From an uncultured Xanthobacteraceae bacterium (GTDB taxonomy: Bacteria > Pseudomonadota > Alphaproteobacteria > Rhizobiales > Xanthobacteraceae): a stretch of 6,704 nt of DNA. Positions within the stretch are counted from its first letter, which is position 1; every line of letters begins with the position of its first letter. The translations under genes and the position numbers were made by a program. The notes below the pieces were generated by a model. The model saw only the letters and a program-made list of their open reading frames with translations, searched no databases and was not told where the DNA came from. This document shows, in pieces, positions 6,216 through 6,704 of this stretch. Location: assembly GCA_955652925.1 (NCBI GenBank), contig CATPCO010000004.1, positions 1 to 6,704 of the forward strand, read 5' to 3'.

Positions 6216-6704
6216 ATGGCTACCAACGGCGCGCTACCGGGCTGCCTTGCGGGCGTCCGTGTTCTGGACCTGACCCAGTTCGAGGCCGGCCCATCCTGTA
6301 CCGAGGCGCTCGCCTGGCTCGGTGCCGAGGTCGTCAAAGTGGAAAACCCGCAGGGCGGCGAAGCGGGCCGCAACCTGATGGGCCGCCAGCCCGGCCCGAG
6401 CGAGAGCCAGAACCGGGACTCCTGGTATTTCCTGTTGTTCAACGCCAACAAGAAATCCATCACCGTCAACCTCAAATCCGAGCGTGGGCTCGATCTCGTC
6501 AAGAACATGGCGAAACGCGCCGATGTCATGGTGGAGAATTTCGCCCCCGGCGCCATTGAGCGGTTGGGGCTCGGCTACGACGCGGTGCACGGCGTCAATC
6601 CGGGCATCGTCTACGCGCAGGTTAAGGGCTTCGGCACCGGCGGACCCTACGAGAACAACCTCGCCTTCGACATGATCGCGCAAGCGACCGGCGGCGTCAT
6701 GAGC
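6216..6704 (+). CDS. Class III CoA-transferase (CaiB/BaiF family), N-terminal part
   Basis: The reading frame stays open for 163 codons to the window edge; the family is usually about 380-430 residues, so over half is missing. These enzymes move CoA between carboxylic acids through aspartyl-CoA and glutamyl-CoA anhydride intermediates in the cytoplasm. Landmarks in PF02515 order are GVRVLDLTQFEAGPSCT (13-29), LGAEVVKVE (35-43), FNANKKSI (75-82), ADVMVENFAPG (102-112), VKGFGTGGPY (136-145) and FDMIAQATGG (151-160). AGP-CT and FN-NK-SI resemble formyl-CoA:oxalate CoA-transferase, but Gln17 of that enzyme (HVQAGP) is Glu here (QFEAGP), so oxalate specificity is doubtful. The catalytic Asp expected shortly after residue 163 lies outside the window. 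The upstream binding-protein gene may feed it a substrate. Confidence 0.92.
   Translation, partial: MATNGALPGCLAGVRVLDLTQFEAGPSCTEALAWLGAEVVKVENPQGGEAGRNLMGRQPGPSESQNRDSWYFLLFNANKKSITVNLKSERGLDLVKNMAKRADVMVENFAPGAIERLGLGYDAVHGVNPGIVYAQVKGFGTGGPYENNLAFDMIAQATGGVMS

Noticed and set aside
5906..6683. Two minus-strand frames of 216 and 149 codons over the right end
   Set aside because: Both lie opposite the CoA-transferase, which has family motifs in order and a strong ribosome binding site.
1..6704. CRISPR array, tRNA or rRNA gene
   Set aside because: No regularly spaced direct repeats, no tRNA-like cloverleaf and no rRNA-like stretch were seen on either strand.

Overview
The window looks like a chromosomal segment of a GC-rich alphaproteobacterium, most likely Bradyrhizobium or a close relative (Nitrobacteraceae). 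The reasons are the codon use, two orphan substrate-binding proteins of the type abundant in that family (PF04392, RR-containing leaders, GGLMSYGP and EQPT-F signatures), and palindromic intergenic repeats of the CGTCATTCC...GGAATGACG type. The genus call rests on recognising these sequence styles, not on a search.

Layout. Bases 1-173 hold no gene but contain a nested stem-loop. 174-1151 (+) is a periplasmic substrate-binding protein. 1152-1397 has no gene and carries two short inverted repeats. 1398-2060 (-) is an Asp/Glu/hydantoin racemase family enzyme. 2061-2271 is filled mostly by copy 1 of a 141-bp palindromic repeat. 2272-2880 (-) is a pentapeptide-repeat protein whose ATG overlaps the TGA of the upstream 2877-4562 (-) thiamine-diphosphate-dependent enzyme. 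4563-5004 is a gene-free stretch of 442 bases: it holds copy 2 of the same repeat (4614-4753) and a frameshifted fragment of an IS5-family transposase (about 4769-4889). I see nothing definite in 4896-5004. 5005-5985 (+) is a second substrate-binding protein of the first one's family. 5986-6215 holds a palindromic element. 6216 to the window end (+) is the N-terminal part of a class III (CaiB/BaiF) CoA-transferase with a strong ribosome binding site.

How they may work together. The TPP enzyme and pentapeptide protein are almost certainly cotranscribed and translationally coupled, and the racemase gene could be the last cistron of the same minus-strand unit. The substrate-binding protein and CoA-transferase on the right may form a plus-strand unit. 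The mix (periplasmic capture, racemase/isomerase fold, TPP lyase/decarboxylase fold, acyl-CoA activation) fits a small accessory organic-acid or 2-oxo-acid catabolic region, but no substrate can be read from the sequence. There is no clear unknown multi-gene system here. The best candidate for something undescribed is the coupled TPP-enzyme/pentapeptide pair, tightly bracketed by two direct copies of the palindromic repeat.
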